Source of the DNA: Paenibacillus senegalensis JC66
GTDB lineage: Bacteria > Bacillota > Bacilli > Paenibacillales > NBRC-103111
Reading direction: 5' to 3'
Assembly (NCBI RefSeq): GCF_000285515.1
Contig: NZ_HE610959.1
Location: forward strand, 107,885-171,884
Length of the DNA stretch: 64,000 nucleotides
Of the stretch, positions 42,725 through 52,216 are shown piece by piece (positions within the stretch are counted from its first letter, which is position 1; every line of letters begins with the position of its first letter). The notes beneath the pieces are model-generated. The model saw nothing but the letters and a program-made list of their open reading frames with translations. It was not told the origin of the DNA and searched no databases. A program made the position numbers and the translations under genes.

Positions 42725-44371
42725 TTAATGATCTCTTCCGTCGTCTGGAGCATAGGGAAGCCGAAGTTCAATACAGGTTCCCGTTTCATCGGAATGCAAG
42801 ATGTGCAATCCATATGGAGAGCCAAAAGCTAACCGCAGCCGGCTATGCACATTCCATAGACCGATATGCCGGGTAGTCCTGCCTGCACCTTCCACATCTT
42901 CAGAAGCAAAGTACGAATTATATTGGGCTAAAGTGACCGGGTCCATCCCCTTTCCCTTGTCCCTCACTTGCAGCTTGTAGATGTTGTCTGCCGCTTGTCC
43001 TGTAATGTGTACATAGCCAGGATGAAGCCCGTGATTCTCGTAAGCGTGGATAATCACATTTTCCACAATAGGCTGCAGGAGCAGCCTGAACAGCCGAACT
43101 TGATCCAGGTCATGTTCCCCTATCTTAATGTCGAAGCGTAAATGCTCATAACGTTCCTGCTGTATGCTCAAATAATTGCGAATATGGTGGATTTCCTCGC
43201 GAAGCGGTACCAGATGCTGGGGATCACTCGCGCTATATCGAAACGTATCAGCCAACATAACCGTCATTTTACTGATCGGTCTGATCCTAGCTTCAACAGC
43301 ATAGGAATTAATAATTTCCAGACTATTGTACAAAAAATGCGGATTGATCTGAGATTGCAACGCTTGAAGACGGGCTTCTCTCTGTTTTAACTCCATGTCT
43401 TTGTGTTCGATACGCGAACGATGGATAATTTCAACCAGTCTTTTTACTTCCAACAAAATTTTATTAAAAGTGATGAAGGCGAGAGCGAGAATGACCAGCC
43501 CGACAATCACGGTAATCATTCGCAAATTGGGTAGATTGCCGACGAGATGGTTCATCGGAACCTCCGATAGAAGCGTCATGCCGGTTGCTCTAGAGGTTTC
43601 ATAGACGATAATCCTATGCTCTTCCGATGAACGATCAATAAAATAACCGTTAGTTCCCTTAAGCTGATTCCTCCAGACAGCAGGGACCTCTCCCCCCCAT
43701 TTGGCAAAATCGGAATGATACAGAAATTGGCGATTAGCCGAATCCAGAATTGCGATGTGATCATCTTCTCCCGGATTTTGGCCGCCATCCATATCAAGCA
43801 GCCGGTCCAGCGAGAAAGCATAAATCATCACACCGGCAAAACCATAAGTGACGTTGTCAAAGATGCTGCGCTGCACCATAACTACCGGAACTCCGCCTAC
43901 TCTCTGGATGCCCATAACCTTAAAGCCTTCATCCGGATCGACCGAATCCCAAAAATCGCCGTCCAATCGGTTCGCAATCTGATCGCCAAGCACTACTCCT
44001 TTGAGCGAGTATATATAAAACCCGACAAATTCATTATTGCCATAAGCGATTTTCGGATAAATCTCTTGGCTGATTTGCGACTTAAGCAAATACAAGTCAT
44101 AGGCGTTGCTCGGATCGTATTTGACAAACTGCTGTATCCTTGGGTCCCCCGGCAGCGTTTGGGTATCCAGCTTGATTCTGTTGAAATGCTCATCCAAACG
44201 CTTATTCAGCTGCTTAATCCACTGCGTATTGTAATAGACCACGCTGTTCTCGATCGTTTGGGTCGTTTTGTTGTACCATATCACCCCGATAATCAGAAAA
44301 GGGATGCAGAAAAAAACGAGGAAAAACAAAGTCAGCTTCTTCTTAATCGATAGCGGGCGGATCCAGTTCAT
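42725..44371 (-). CDS. yesM: YesM-type sensor histidine kinase
   Basis: 548 residues: a membrane helix (about 12-33), an extracellular sensing domain (about 35-275), a second helix (about 280-305), a HAMP-like stretch, then the His_kinase domain with the phosphorylated His in SQINPHFLYNSLEIIN (about residue 345) and an ATPase domain with VENVIIHAYENH and DKGKGM. It heads the cluster and presumably signals to the YesN regulator at the other end. The ATG at 44371 follows GAAGGGA. YesM/YesN pairs next to lpl-like transporters usually sense the imported glycan. Confidence 0.93.
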   Translation of the reverse strand: MNWIRPLSIKKKLTLFFLVFFCIPFLIIGVIWYNKTTQTIENSVVYYNTQWIKQLNKRLDEHFNRIKLDTQTLPGDPRIQQFVKYDPSNAYDLYLLKSQISQEIYPKIAYGNNEFVGFYIYSLKGVVLGDQIANRLDGDFWDSVDPDEGFKVMGIQRVGGVPVVMVQRSIFDNVTYGFAGVMIYAFSLDRLLDMDGGQNPGEDDHIAILDSANRQFLYHSDFAKWGGEVPAVWRNQLKGTNGYFIDRSSEEHRIIVYETSRATGMTLLSEVPMNHLVGNLPNLRMITVIVGLVILALAFITFNKILLEVKRLVEIIHRSRIEHKDMELKQREARLQALQSQINPHFLYNSLEIINSYAVEARIRPISKMTVMLADTFRYSASDPQHLVPLREEIHHIRNYLSIQQERYEHLRFDIKIGEHDLDQVRLFRLLLQPIVENVIIHAYENHGLHPGYVHITGQAADNIYKLQVRDKGKGMDPVTLAQYNSYFASEDVEGAGRTTRHIGLWNVHSRLRLAFGSPYGLHILHSDETGTCIELRLPYAPDDGRDH

Positions 44372-44492
44372 CAAAAGTCCCTTCTTCCTTCTTTAAAAGT
44401 TCAATAGCAGATGTCTAGCATTTTACCCGGCAACTCCTCTTTTAGTAAAGGAAGTCTTGTTATATTAAGCGAACATGTGCTTTTCACAACGC

Positions 44493-44522
44493 AAAAAAAC
44501 CGCACGCCAACTAACGTACGGT
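44493..44522 (-). terminator. terminator of yezD
   Basis: Minus strand: ACCG-t-ACG (44522-44515) pairs with CGT-g-CGGT (44506-44499) and is followed by TTTTTTTGCG. Confidence 0.8.
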
Positions 44523-44667
44523 AACAATGGGGAAACGGCTAATAGTAACATAACTAATCATAACTATTCTTATTGAATTGACTTATGTCTGAATAACGCC
44601 TGCAGCCGAAAACCTTTCCGCATCGCGCGAGCTCCGGCACATGCGGCCGGGATCACCCGGTTAGCGG

Positions 44668-44853
44668 CTAGCCTCTGGATGAACGTCTGCGAGACAAGCT
44701 CTGATTCTCCGCATCATAGCGGTTTTTTTCCGTTCGCTCGATTTGTACAATCCGGCCTTCGTGTACAACTATTTGCACCGCCCCAAACTCCATGCCTTCC
44801 AAATTTGCTTTGATCCGCTCCAGCCATTGTTCGTCCAAAACCAGTTTTGCCAT
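44668..44853 (-). CDS. yezD: YezD/DUF2292 family small protein
   Basis: 61 residues; the middle LEGMEFGAVQIVVHEGRIVQIERTEKNR is the DUF2292 signature, recalled from B. subtilis YezD (FGQVTITVHNGKVVQID). The biochemical role is unknown; genes of this family often sit beside sulfate or sulfonate uptake genes, and here the cys transport operon is the next upstream block. GGAGGG lies nine bases before the ATG at 44853. The 610 bases up to cysA contain a 12-bp repeat tract and two hairpins but no firm gene. Confidence 0.85.
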   Translation of the reverse strand: MAKLVLDEQWLERIKANLEGMEFGAVQIVVHEGRIVQIERTEKNRYDAENQSLSRRRSSRG

Positions 44854-45116
44854 AGTGTGTCCCTCCATTATGAGTAGTCATCGATAGTATGTGATATGAG
44901 ATATAGTAAATTATTACCTGCTGCTGTGACGGGTACTTTAGTCAAAACGGGACGCCTCTTGATTGTCATCTGCAAACATTCGTAATGATTCGTACGAGCT
45001 CTCATCGCCGATCACGATTTAACAATAGGACCAAGTATCCTGCCAGGATCCTGGAGTTTATCCTGACAGGTGCAAGACGTTCTAAAGTGTTTAAGATCGC
45101 CTGCAAGGTGATCTCC

Positions 45117-45176
45117 GGGATGTGCTGCGAGATGTCCTGCAAAATGTTCTGCAAGATGTCCTGCGGGATGTGCTGC
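45117..45176 (+). repeat. five tandem 12-bp units encoding a Cys tetrapeptide repeat
   Basis: Five units of the form RRR-ATG-TBC-TGC follow without gap: GGGATGTGCTGC, GAGATGTCCTGC, AAAATGTTCTGC, AAGATGTCCTGC, GGGATGTGCTGC, with a degraded sixth unit at 45105-45116. In the plus frame that runs 44985-45269 they read GMCC EMSC KMFC KMSC GMCC, inside a possible 94-residue product with a hydrophobic C-terminal segment. No ribosome site precedes that ATG. Coding status is unproven. Confidence 0.7.
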
Positions 45177-45371
45177 CGCCGCGCTAATGCTCGCCCTAGC
45201 TCTTATTTAGCCAAAAAAGCAGGGATTTTATTTCTAACGTTCATCCTCGCTCTTATTTGTGACAATTAGGCGGAAAAACCGCATTCTGAAGCACCGTAAG
45301 GACGATGGCAAGCGTTAGAAGCCGAAGCAGGCTGCAAACGACATTACTGCTAGGCTGCTCAGCTGTTATTC

Positions 45372-45425
45372 ACAGTTAATCGCCGGCCTAACTGTAATCG
45401 TTAGAATCCCAATCGGATTCTAACG
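45372..45425. other. two adjacent hairpins downstream of cysA
   Basis: ACAGTTA/TAACTGT (45372-45378/45389-45395) and CGTTAGAATCC/GGATTCTAACG (45399-45409/45415-45425, 11 bp perfect) lie 39-92 bp past the cysA stop. Neither has a T-run; they may stabilise the mRNA end or act as a factor-dependent stop. Confidence 0.5.
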
Positions 45426-45463
45426 GGCTACAGACCGCAAACAAAACCAATAACCTCTCTCAG

Positions 45464-46540
45464 CTATCTTGCGCCCCCTTGAACAGCCAGTATGTTCGCT
45501 TGAGAGTTCTTTTTGTTCTGGTTTTCCACCAGACGAGTTGTTTCTCCCTCACATAGATGCAGCCTGTGAATTAGCAGATTAACATCATCGCCAGGCTGCA
45601 GCTCCGGAAGCTCCAGAGAACGGTTGGCGAGTATCTTCTGCCCTGCAGCCTCTACCTCAATTTGGTAATGATTTCCGCGAAAATAAACCTGCCGGACTTT
45701 AGCCTTCTCGGAAGCTGCTGACGGCGGCAGCTCGGTAATGAGCCCAATATCTACAAATTCCGGTCTAACGATGGCTTGGTCTGCGCTGGCATAAGCTTGA
45801 AACCCTTTCAAGCCTCCAGGCCGGATGAATTGAGTCTCGCCAAAAAACGAGGCTACAAAAGGCGTCTGCGGATAATGATAGATCTCTAGCGGAGTTCCTT
45901 TCTGCTCCAGCTTTCCTTGATGAATGACCATTATTTCATCGGCTACTTCTACCGCTTCCTCCTGATCATGGGTAACGAAAACCGTTGTGATTCCGACACG
46001 GTTAATCGTTTCCTTTAACCACGATCTAAGCTCGCGTCTCACCTTCGCGTCCAAAGCCGCAAATGGCTCATCCAGCAGCAGCAGCTCAGGCTCTGGAGCC
46101 AGAGCACGGGCAAAGGCGACTCTTTGACGCTGCCCGCCGGAGAGCTGGTGGGGATAACGCTTCTCCATTCCGCTGAGCCCAACGAGCTCCAGCAGATGCT
46201 GTACCCTGCTCTTAATCTCGGCCTTGCTCTTTTTACGAAGCTTCAGCCCGAAAGCAATGTTATCCCAGGCCGTCATGTGCCTGAATAGCGCGTAATTTTG
46301 AAATACAAATCCAATGTTTCTTTGCTGCGGAGGGATATTGTTTACCCGTTTTCCATTAAAATAAATATCTCCGGAGTCGGGGTATTCCAGTCCGGCGAGC
46401 ATCCGTAATATGGTTGTCTTCCCCCCTCCGCTCGGACCGAGCAAACCAAACAGCTTTCCTTGTTCAAGCTCAAAGCTGACTTCTTTACAAGCTTCAAATG
46501 CACCGAATGATTTTTGTAACTTAGAAACGGTCAGTTGCAA
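45464..46540 (-). CDS. cysA: sulfate/thiosulfate ABC transporter ATPase
   Basis: 358 residues. Walker A GPSGGGKT (about residues 35-42), Q-loop FVFQNYALF, signature LSGGQRQR (about 133-140), Walker B LLLLDEP and switch VTHDQEEA are complete; a C-terminal TOBE-like domain (about 240-335) follows. It powers sulfate import through CysT and CysW. The TTG start at 46540 has AAAGGAG nine bases upstream. It is the last gene of cysP-cysT-cysW-cysA. Confidence 0.93.
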   Translation of the reverse strand: MQLTVSKLQKSFGAFEACKEVSFELEQGKLFGLLGPSGGGKTTILRMLAGLEYPDSGDIYFNGKRVNNIPPQQRNIGFVFQNYALFRHMTAWDNIAFGLKLRKKSKAEIKSRVQHLLELVGLSGMEKRYPHQLSGGQRQRVAFARALAPEPELLLLDEPFAALDAKVRRELRSWLKETINRVGITTVFVTHDQEEAVEVADEIMVIHQGKLEQKGTPLEIYHYPQTPFVASFFGETQFIRPGGLKGFQAYASADQAIVRPEFVDIGLITELPPSAASEKAKVRQVYFRGNHYQIEVEAAGQKILANRSLELPELQPGDDVNLLIHRLHLCEGETTRLVENQNKKNSQANILAVQGGAR

Positions 46541-46554
46541 TCGGGATCACTCCT

Positions 46555-47427
46555 TTAATTACCGGCTTGGGCTTGATGTTTCCATTCCACCAGACTCTTG
46601 ACCACTAACGTCACAATCGCCAATAAAGCAAGTAAGCAGGCAACAGCAAAAGAGGCTGAGAATTGATATTCATTGTATAAAATTTCCACATGGAGCGGAA
46701 TCGTGTTGGTCTGGCCGCGAATATGGCCGGAGACGACGGATACAGCGCCGAATTCTCCCATAGCCCGGGCATTACATAGAATTAATCCGTACAAGAGCCC
46801 CCATTTGATGTTCGGAAGCGTAATCTTCCAAAACATCGTCCAGCCATTCGCTCCAAGACTTGCAGCTGCCTCTTCTTCCTTTGTTCCCTGGCTCTGCATC
46901 AATGGAATCAGCTCTCGGGCAACTAACGGAAAAGTGACAAAAATCGTCGCGATAACAATGCCGGGCAGAGCAAACAGAATTTTAATATCATAGGCAGCCA
47001 GCAGCGGCGCAAACAGGCCTGCAGAACCAAACAACAGTACAAAGACCAGGCCGGCGATGACCGGAGAAACCGCAAAAGGAAGGTCGATTAGAGTTAACAG
47101 CACGTTTCTCCCTCTAAACGAAAACTTCGTAATAGACCAAGCAGCGGCCAATCCAAACAAAGTATTGAGCGGAACCGCAATAGCTGCGGTAAGCAGAGTA
47201 AGGCGAATTGCGGATAAAGCATCCTTCTCTGTTATGGCAGCAAGAAATACTCCTGCACCTCTTTGAAAAGCCTGAACAAATACAAGCACCAGCGGAAGCA
47301 GTAAAACTAAAGCGAGAAAAAGCAGCGCCGCTCCAATCCACAGCCATCGGACTTTAGCCGACTCGGTTAAATGAAGAGGCCTCTCGCCCATCTTCTTGTT
47401 GACCGTTGAGGCGATAACGCCAGCCAT
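46555..47427 (-). CDS. cysW: sulfate ABC transporter permease CysW
   Basis: 290 residues, six membrane helices. The loop [23 protein letters not shown] (about residues 185-205) contacts the ATPase; [15 protein letters not shown] and [19 protein letters not shown] are CysW signatures. AAGGAGG stands six bases before the ATG. It ends 14 bases before the cysA start. Confidence 0.93.
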   Translation of the reverse strand: MAGVIASTVNKKMGERPLHLTESAKVRWLWIGAALLFLALVLLLPLVLVFVQAFQRGAGVFLAAITEKDALSAIRLTLLTAAIAVPLNTLFGLAAAWSITKFSFRGRNVLLTLIDLPFAVSPVIAGLVFVLLFGSAGLFAPLLAAYDIKILFALPGIVIATIFVTFPLVARELIPLMQSQGTKEEEAAASLGANGWTMFWKITLPNIKWGLLYGLILCNARAMGEFGAVSVVSGHIRGQTNTIPLHVEILYNEYQFSASFAVACLLALLAIVTLVVKSLVEWKHQAQAGN

Positions 47428-47460
47428 TGAGCATCCTCCTTGACCCAGATCATAGATTCA

Positions 47461-48297
47461 TTATTCTGATATGATTCGACGGCTGGAACGCCACTGCAAA
47501 TAATTGATAAATAGCAGAATTGCAAAGCAGAGCACGAGCATCACAAGTGCAATAGCTGTTGCACCCGCGTAATCATATTGCTCTAATTTTGTCATAATTA
47601 ACAGCGGTGCAATTTCCGTTTTCATCGGCATATTACCCGAAATAAATACAACAGAGCCATATTCGCCTAAACCGCGGGCGAAGGCAAGTGCAAACCCGGT
47701 GAGCAGCGAAGGCAGAAGACTGGGAAAGATAACGCTGCGAAAAATACGCCAGCGGCTGGCTCCAAGAGATAATGCCGCCTCCTCTACTTCCTGCTCCATA
47801 TCCTGGAGCACCGGCTGCACAGTACGAACGACAAAGGGCAAACCGATAAAAACTAATGCGATCGTAATCCCGAGGGGGGTAAAGGCTGCTTGAATCCCAA
47901 CCGATTCCAGCCAGCGACCTACCCATCCGTTAGGCGCATAGAGTGTCGTAAGAGCAATCCCCGCGACCGCCGTAGGCAGGGCGAACGGAAGATCCACCAG
48001 CCCGTCGATGATGCGCTTGCCAGGAAAGGTATAACGAACAAGCACCCAGGCTACCAATAAACCAAACACTCCGTTTATCAGTGCTGCAAAGAAGGCTGTG
48101 CCAAAGCTGATTCGATAGGCCGCCAACACACGCGGATTCAAGATAATATCTGCAAATTGCTGCCAGCTAAGCGAAGCGCTGTTGATCACGATCATAGATA
48201 ACGGGAAAAGCACAATCAGACTCAAATAAAGCAGCGTAAACCCGGTCGACAGACCGAAGCCGGGAATCACGCTTCGTCTTCTCATAGCTCGAATCAT
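47461..48297 (-). CDS. cysT: sulfate ABC transporter permease CysT
   Basis: 278 residues, six membrane helices, with [20 protein letters not shown], the ATPase-contact loop [22 protein letters not shown] and [16 protein letters not shown], the CysT/CysU signatures. It forms the channel with CysW. A second in-frame ATG lies four codons downstream of the start at 48297; AGGAG is thirteen bases upstream of the first, so either start is possible. Confidence 0.93.
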   Translation of the reverse strand: MIRAMRRRSVIPGFGLSTGFTLLYLSLIVLFPLSMIVINSASLSWQQFADIILNPRVLAAYRISFGTAFFAALINGVFGLLVAWVLVRYTFPGKRIIDGLVDLPFALPTAVAGIALTTLYAPNGWVGRWLESVGIQAAFTPLGITIALVFIGLPFVVRTVQPVLQDMEQEVEEAALSLGASRWRIFRSVIFPSLLPSLLTGFALAFARGLGEYGSVVFISGNMPMKTEIAPLLIMTKLEQYDYAGATAIALVMLVLCFAILLFINYLQWRSSRRIISE

Positions 48298-48336
48298 AAG
48301 CAGCAGGTCACTCCTGTCTACCTTACCTCAACTGAA

Positions 48337-49374
48337 TTAAGGAACATAAATTTGGTCAAACACTCCACCATCCGCAAAATGAGTCGATTGCGCATTGGCC
48401 CAGCCGCCAAAGTCATCGTCAATGGTGAGCAGCTCGATTTGCGGAAATTGGTTATCAAACTGACGGGCAACTTCCTCCAGACGGGGACGATAATAATGCT
48501 TCGCTGCTATCTCCTGACCCTCTTTCGTATAAAGAAACTTCAAATAAGCTTCAGCGACCTCCCTTGTTCCCCGTTTCTCTACAACTTTGTCCACGATGGC
48601 AACAGGAGGTTCAGCTAAAATGCTGATCGAGGGAACAATAATTTCAAATTTGTCCTCGCCAAATTCGTCAATAGACAAAAAAGCCTCATTCTCCCAAGCG
48701 ATTAAGACATCCCCGATACCCTGCTGAACAAAGGTATTAGTAGAGCCTCTCGCACCGGAGTCCAGCACCGGCACATTTTTGAATAATTGCGTAATAAATT
48801 CACGCGCCTTCTCTTCATCCCCGCCATACTGTTTAAGAGCATAACCGTAGGCTGCAAGATAGTTCCAACGAGCTCCTCCCGATGTTTTCGGGTTAGGTGT
48901 AATGACGGATACATCTGGCTGAATTAGATCATCCCAATCCTGGATGTTCTTCGGATTCCCTTTGTTAACGAGAAAGACGATTGTGGAAGTATAAGGCGAG
49001 CTGTTCAACTCAAGCTCTTGCTGCCAGCCCTCTTCGATCAAGCCGGCATTCTGAATCTCATCAATATCGTAGGCGAGAGCCAAGGTAACAACATCCGCCT
49101 CAAGGCCGTCAATAACAGAGCGGCCCTGCTTTCCGGATCCCCCATGAGACTGATTAATCGTGACCTTTTGTCCGTTCGTTTGTTCCCAGTATGCAGAAAA
49201 AGCCTTATTGAATTCCTCATACAATTCGCGGGTTGGATCGTAAGACACGTTCAAGATTTCAATAGTGTCCGAGCCTGTTCCGTTGGACGTTGAATTTCCC
49301 TGACCGTTTGCGCAAGCGGTAAGAGCGGTCGCAAGCACGGCTGCTAGAATCCCCTTGGTCAATTTCCAATTCAT
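48337..49374 (-). CDS. cysP: sulfate-binding lipoprotein
   Basis: 345 residues with a lipobox LTAC (Cys21). [20 protein letters not shown], the [30 protein letters not shown] block and [19 protein letters not shown] are the sulfate-binding Sbp/CysP signatures; the Ser-Gly-Gly-Ser loop makes hydrogen bonds to sulfate. It feeds CysTWA. GGAGGGG lies about ten bases before the ATG. It is the first gene of the operon behind a sigma-A promoter with a 140-nt leader. Confidence 0.94.
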   Translation of the reverse strand: MNWKLTKGILAAVLATALTACANGQGNSTSNGTGSDTIEILNVSYDPTRELYEEFNKAFSAYWEQTNGQKVTINQSHGGSGKQGRSVIDGLEADVVTLALAYDIDEIQNAGLIEEGWQQELELNSSPYTSTIVFLVNKGNPKNIQDWDDLIQPDVSVITPNPKTSGGARWNYLAAYGYALKQYGGDEEKAREFITQLFKNVPVLDSGARGSTNTFVQQGIGDVLIAWENEAFLSIDEFGEDKFEIIVPSISILAEPPVAIVDKVVEKRGTREVAEAYLKFLYTKEGQEIAAKHYYRPRLEEVARQFDNQFPQIELLTIDDDFGGWANAQSTHFADGGVFDQIYVP

Positions 49375-49513
49375 TGGCAGACACCCCTCCAGTTTTTATC
49401 CAGGAAATCCGTTATATGGGAGTTATATACGATATTGTTTCCCTATTATAACGGGTATGTCGCCGGTGGTCCGGTAGTCCAATAATTCCTACATTCTTAC
49501 TTGGTTTTACCGT

Positions 49514-49542
49514 AATATACCATCTCCGTTTTTTGCTGTCAA
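49514..49542 (-). promoter_or_regulatory. promoter of the cysPTWA operon
   Basis: Minus-strand TTGACA (49542-49537), 17-bp spacer and TATATT (49519-49514), about 140 bp before cysP. The leader holds AGGAATTATTGG, which could be part of a CymR-type site, but I cannot confirm that. No riboswitch pattern was recognised in 49375-49513. Confidence 0.7.
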
Positions 49543-49682
49543 TAGTCTAATTTTTTCATCTCCCATCACCTATCTTATTTTGCAAAACCGGTATATTCAC
49601 CCATCAGCTTTTAGTTTTTACTTTATTCCCGTGATAAGAAAAAGGTGCTACGTTTTACAAAAAACGGTATGGACTTAAAGTA

Positions 49683-49745
49683 AAAAAGGGCCTGCCCTCA
49701 AGTTTCAATTTCAATGAAACCTTCCTGGCAAACCCCTGTTTTTGT
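49683..49745 (-). terminator. terminator of the amidase gene
   Basis: Minus strand: an imperfect stem built on GTTTCA/TGAAAC and GCC/GGGC blocks (about 49692-49735) is followed by CCCTTTTTTACTT. It lies 17-79 bp after the stop codon. Confidence 0.65.
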
Positions 49746-49761
49746 ATGATTGTTATGCATG

Positions 49762-51018
49762 TTATTGGAAATAGGACTGAATCCCGGCTGTGATAGCGTC
49801 AGCTACTGTGTTTTGATACTCCGCTGATATAATTTTCTCCTCCTCCAACGGGTTGGAGAGGAAGCCCAGCTCTAGCAGAATGGCTGGAGCCGGATTTCCC
49901 CGCAGCACAGCATAATTTCCATAGCGGCTGCCCCCGTCCACCATTCCGGTAGATAATATTAGTTCATGCTGAAGAACACTAGCTAGTGGCTTGTCTTTTG
50001 TCTGAGAGTGATAAAAGCTGATAATTCCGGAAGAAGTGCTTTTCCCCGAATTATGGTGAATGCTGACGAATAAATCGGCATTCGTTTGCTGAGCTTTGGA
50101 TACACGGTCTGCAAGTTCAATAAAGACGTCTTCTTCCCGTGTTAAGTATACCTCTGCTCCATGACTGCGCAGCTTGTCCGCCAATAAAAGGGAAAGGGAC
50201 AAGTTAATGGTTTTCTCCGGTGTACCAAGCTTAACTCCTGTTGTCCCGCTGTCTTTTCCGCCATGGCCCGGATCAATCACAATTCGCTTCCCTCTTAATG
50301 AAGTGCTCCGAGGCTCTGCAGGAATATCAGACTGCGAATCGGTGGCCTCGGCTTTTTGGCCCTCCAAAGCTATATACTGCTTGGCCACCCAGCCGTCCTG
50401 ACCTTCGGGGGTGGTGACCTGCAGCCAATCCCCCGCTTCGTTGTTAACCTTTACAACTGTCGATTCTGCCAGCAAAGTAATAATCTTTGCCTCTAAGTTT
50501 GGCTCCTGGCGCAGGCGCAGACCGTTAGCGCTTACTATTCCAGCCTTGGATTGAAGATCCGCGGCTGCTTCATTGTCGTTTGACGGGTCGTCTGCTGGCG
50601 GAGCCTCCGGCTCTCCATTATTCTGAGAATCCGGCGGGTCTGCTGGTCTGGGCTCGTTCCCCTCTGCTTGATTCCCAGCTTCAGAGGAAGGCATAGTGTT
50701 GTCTGCGGATTTGATTAAATAATAGGCCGCTACCCACCCTTTTTGCGATTGATGCTCGATTTCCGCCCAGCCGAATTCATCCTCGCGCAGAACGTTAATT
50801 TGCGTCCCCTTAGGCAGAGATCCCAGCGGGTTCCCCTTCCGTTCAGGGGTTTCCCGAATTATTAGCGAGCTTGCCGAAACAGTGGCGGTATAGGCCGATT
50901 CGGCCTGCGCCTGGCGCACTCCGGCAACACTGCCGATGATAACGATTACTAAGACCAGCAGGGCTAAGTAAAGCTTGGCAGACCCTGCACCAATTCTATT
51001 GTATAAAAAAATGTTCAT
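49762..51018 (-). CDS. N-acetylmuramoyl-L-alanine amidase with two SH3 domains
   Basis: 418 residues: signal peptide or anchor (about 15-39), a bacterial SH3 domain (about 40-110, ASSLIIRETPERKGNPLGSLPKG...GWVAAYYL), a Pro/Asp/Asn-rich linker, a second SH3 domain (about 160-222, SANGLRLRQEP...GWVAKQYI), and an Amidase_3 zinc domain (about 240-416) with VIDPGHGGKDSG, SIHHNS and the catalytic Glu in LLELGFLSN. It cleaves the amide between muramic acid and L-Ala. AAAGGTAGG precedes the ATG at 51018. Nothing is evident in 51019-51330. Confidence 0.92.
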   Translation of the reverse strand: MNIFLYNRIGAGSAKLYLALLVLVIVIIGSVAGVRQAQAESAYTATVSASSLIIRETPERKGNPLGSLPKGTQINVLREDEFGWAEIEHQSQKGWVAAYYLIKSADNTMPSSEAGNQAEGNEPRPADPPDSQNNGEPEAPPADDPSNDNEAAADLQSKAGIVSANGLRLRQEPNLEAKIITLLAESTVVKVNNEAGDWLQVTTPEGQDGWVAKQYIALEGQKAEATDSQSDIPAEPRSTSLRGKRIVIDPGHGGKDSGTTGVKLGTPEKTINLSLSLLLADKLRSHGAEVYLTREEDVFIELADRVSKAQQTNADLFVSIHHNSGKSTSSGIISFYHSQTKDKPLASVLQHELILSTGMVDGGSRYGNYAVLRGNPAPAILLELGFLSNPLEEEKIISAEYQNTVADAITAGIQSYFQ

Positions 51019-51330
51019 TTGCAGCCTACCTTTCTGGTATGTATTGTTCCCAGGAAGCCAGTGGGGTTGCTCTATGTAAACTTGATAGATGAAAAATGCT
51101 AGGTAATGACGCCAAATGATCGCAACTGAAATAAGCCAGGCATATGAGCTGCTGAAATCCCCATCCGGCAAGGATCAAGAATAATATGGAAATATAGCTT
51201 TAGTTTCTATTATGTCATTTTTCCTCCCTATCTGACAAGGAAAACATTGGCTAAAGTAGTAATATGGCGAATTATGCTCGTTAGGAACGAAAATTTGGTG
51301 CTTGCACGTAACAGCCCAACGAGTCGCAGC

Positions 51331-51376
51331 AAAAAGCGCAAATATCTAGGTCTAGTCAACCTTAGAAATTTGCGCC
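51331..51376 (-). terminator. terminator of the Lin0512-family gene
   Basis: Minus strand: GCGCAAATTTCTAAGG pairs with CCTAGATATTTGCGC (51375-51336, two mismatches) and is followed by TTTTTGCTGC. Confidence 0.75.
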
Positions 51377-51460
51377 TGTCATTCTATAAGCCTGAACTGG
51401 ATCCATAGAGCCTTCGCGCAATCGTTCCAAAGCGGTTTGCGAAAGGCTGCTCTAACAAAC

Positions 51461-51820
51461 CTAATAACCGACCTCTACTGAGGCGTTGACGATATAAATC
51501 AGATCATTCTTGTCATGTTTATCGGGAAGTAATATACCGCTGGAAGTCAGCATTCCTCCCTCAATCACTTCAATTGTAACGACACCATAAGGCAAAGCGG
51601 CTTTAACTTCTTCTTCCCTTAGCTTGTCATGATCGCAGGGCAAAGCCAAACGGACATGAACCTTCATATTCTCCAGGCTATTTTCCGGCAATACTGAGCG
51701 AAGACCAGGCATAGAATTATGATGAATAGCTTGTTTAACCGCTCTCACTGCCGCCGTGGTGACATCTTGACCGTGCAAGTCGACTCCCATACCAAGCTGA
51801 ATAAAAAATGTTTTCTCCAT
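51461..51820 (-). CDS. Lin0512 family protein
   Basis: 119 residues, soluble. FIQLGMGVDLHGQDVTTAAVRAVKQAIHHNSMPGL at the start and IYIVNASVEVGY at the end are how I recognise the Lin0512 family, small proteins of ring-forming alpha/beta fold with unknown biochemical role. AGGAGGG is five bases before the ATG at 51820, so a longer upstream frame is not used. It is a single gene with its own terminator. Confidence 0.75.
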   Translation of the reverse strand: MEKTFFIQLGMGVDLHGQDVTTAAVRAVKQAIHHNSMPGLRSVLPENSLENMKVHVRLALPCDHDKLREEEVKAALPYGVVTIEVIEGGMLTSSGILLPDKHDKNDLIYIVNASVEVGY

Positions 51821-51916
51821 CGATATCCCTCCTGAGTGATCTTTTTGTAAAAGCGTTAGCGGAGATATTCTCCTATACACTTCTATTGTTCTAACCTTCC
51901 TATAAACTAGTGAAAC

Positions 51917-51961
51917 AAAAAACCCGATATCATACAGCTTATGGTAAGTATAACGGTTTTT
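51917..51961. terminator. weak stem-loop in the pdxS downstream region
   Basis: AAAAACC (51918-51924) pairs with GGTTTTT (51955-51961) with partial pairing inside; the minus tail is TTTTTTGTTTC. It lies 255 bp beyond pdxS. The rest of 51821-52216 shows no gene; notably no pdxT. Confidence 0.35.
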
Positions 51962-52216
51962 AGAGCAGCAGTGCAGCATTTTCCGCAAAAAATGAGAGAC
52001 AAAAGACGAAGTCCATAAATCCTCGGTAAACTTTCAAGCCGGCTCAAACCGCAACACTAATATCTTGAATAATGGCAAACGCAAAAAAACAGCCTTCACG
52101 CGAGACGGCCAGCTCTCTTCTATCAAGTCTGTATCTTGCATAAATCCATCCAGACTGGCAGATATAAGAGCTTGCTCGCCTTACGGAAGACTGCACTGTT
52201 TTAATAAATTCAGCTG

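Noticed and set aside
2078..52111. A 16-bp word CGCGAGACGGCCAGCT occurs near 2078 and near 52096.
   Set aside because: In 64 kb about half of one such 16-bp coincidence is expected by chance, and flanking sequence does not match.
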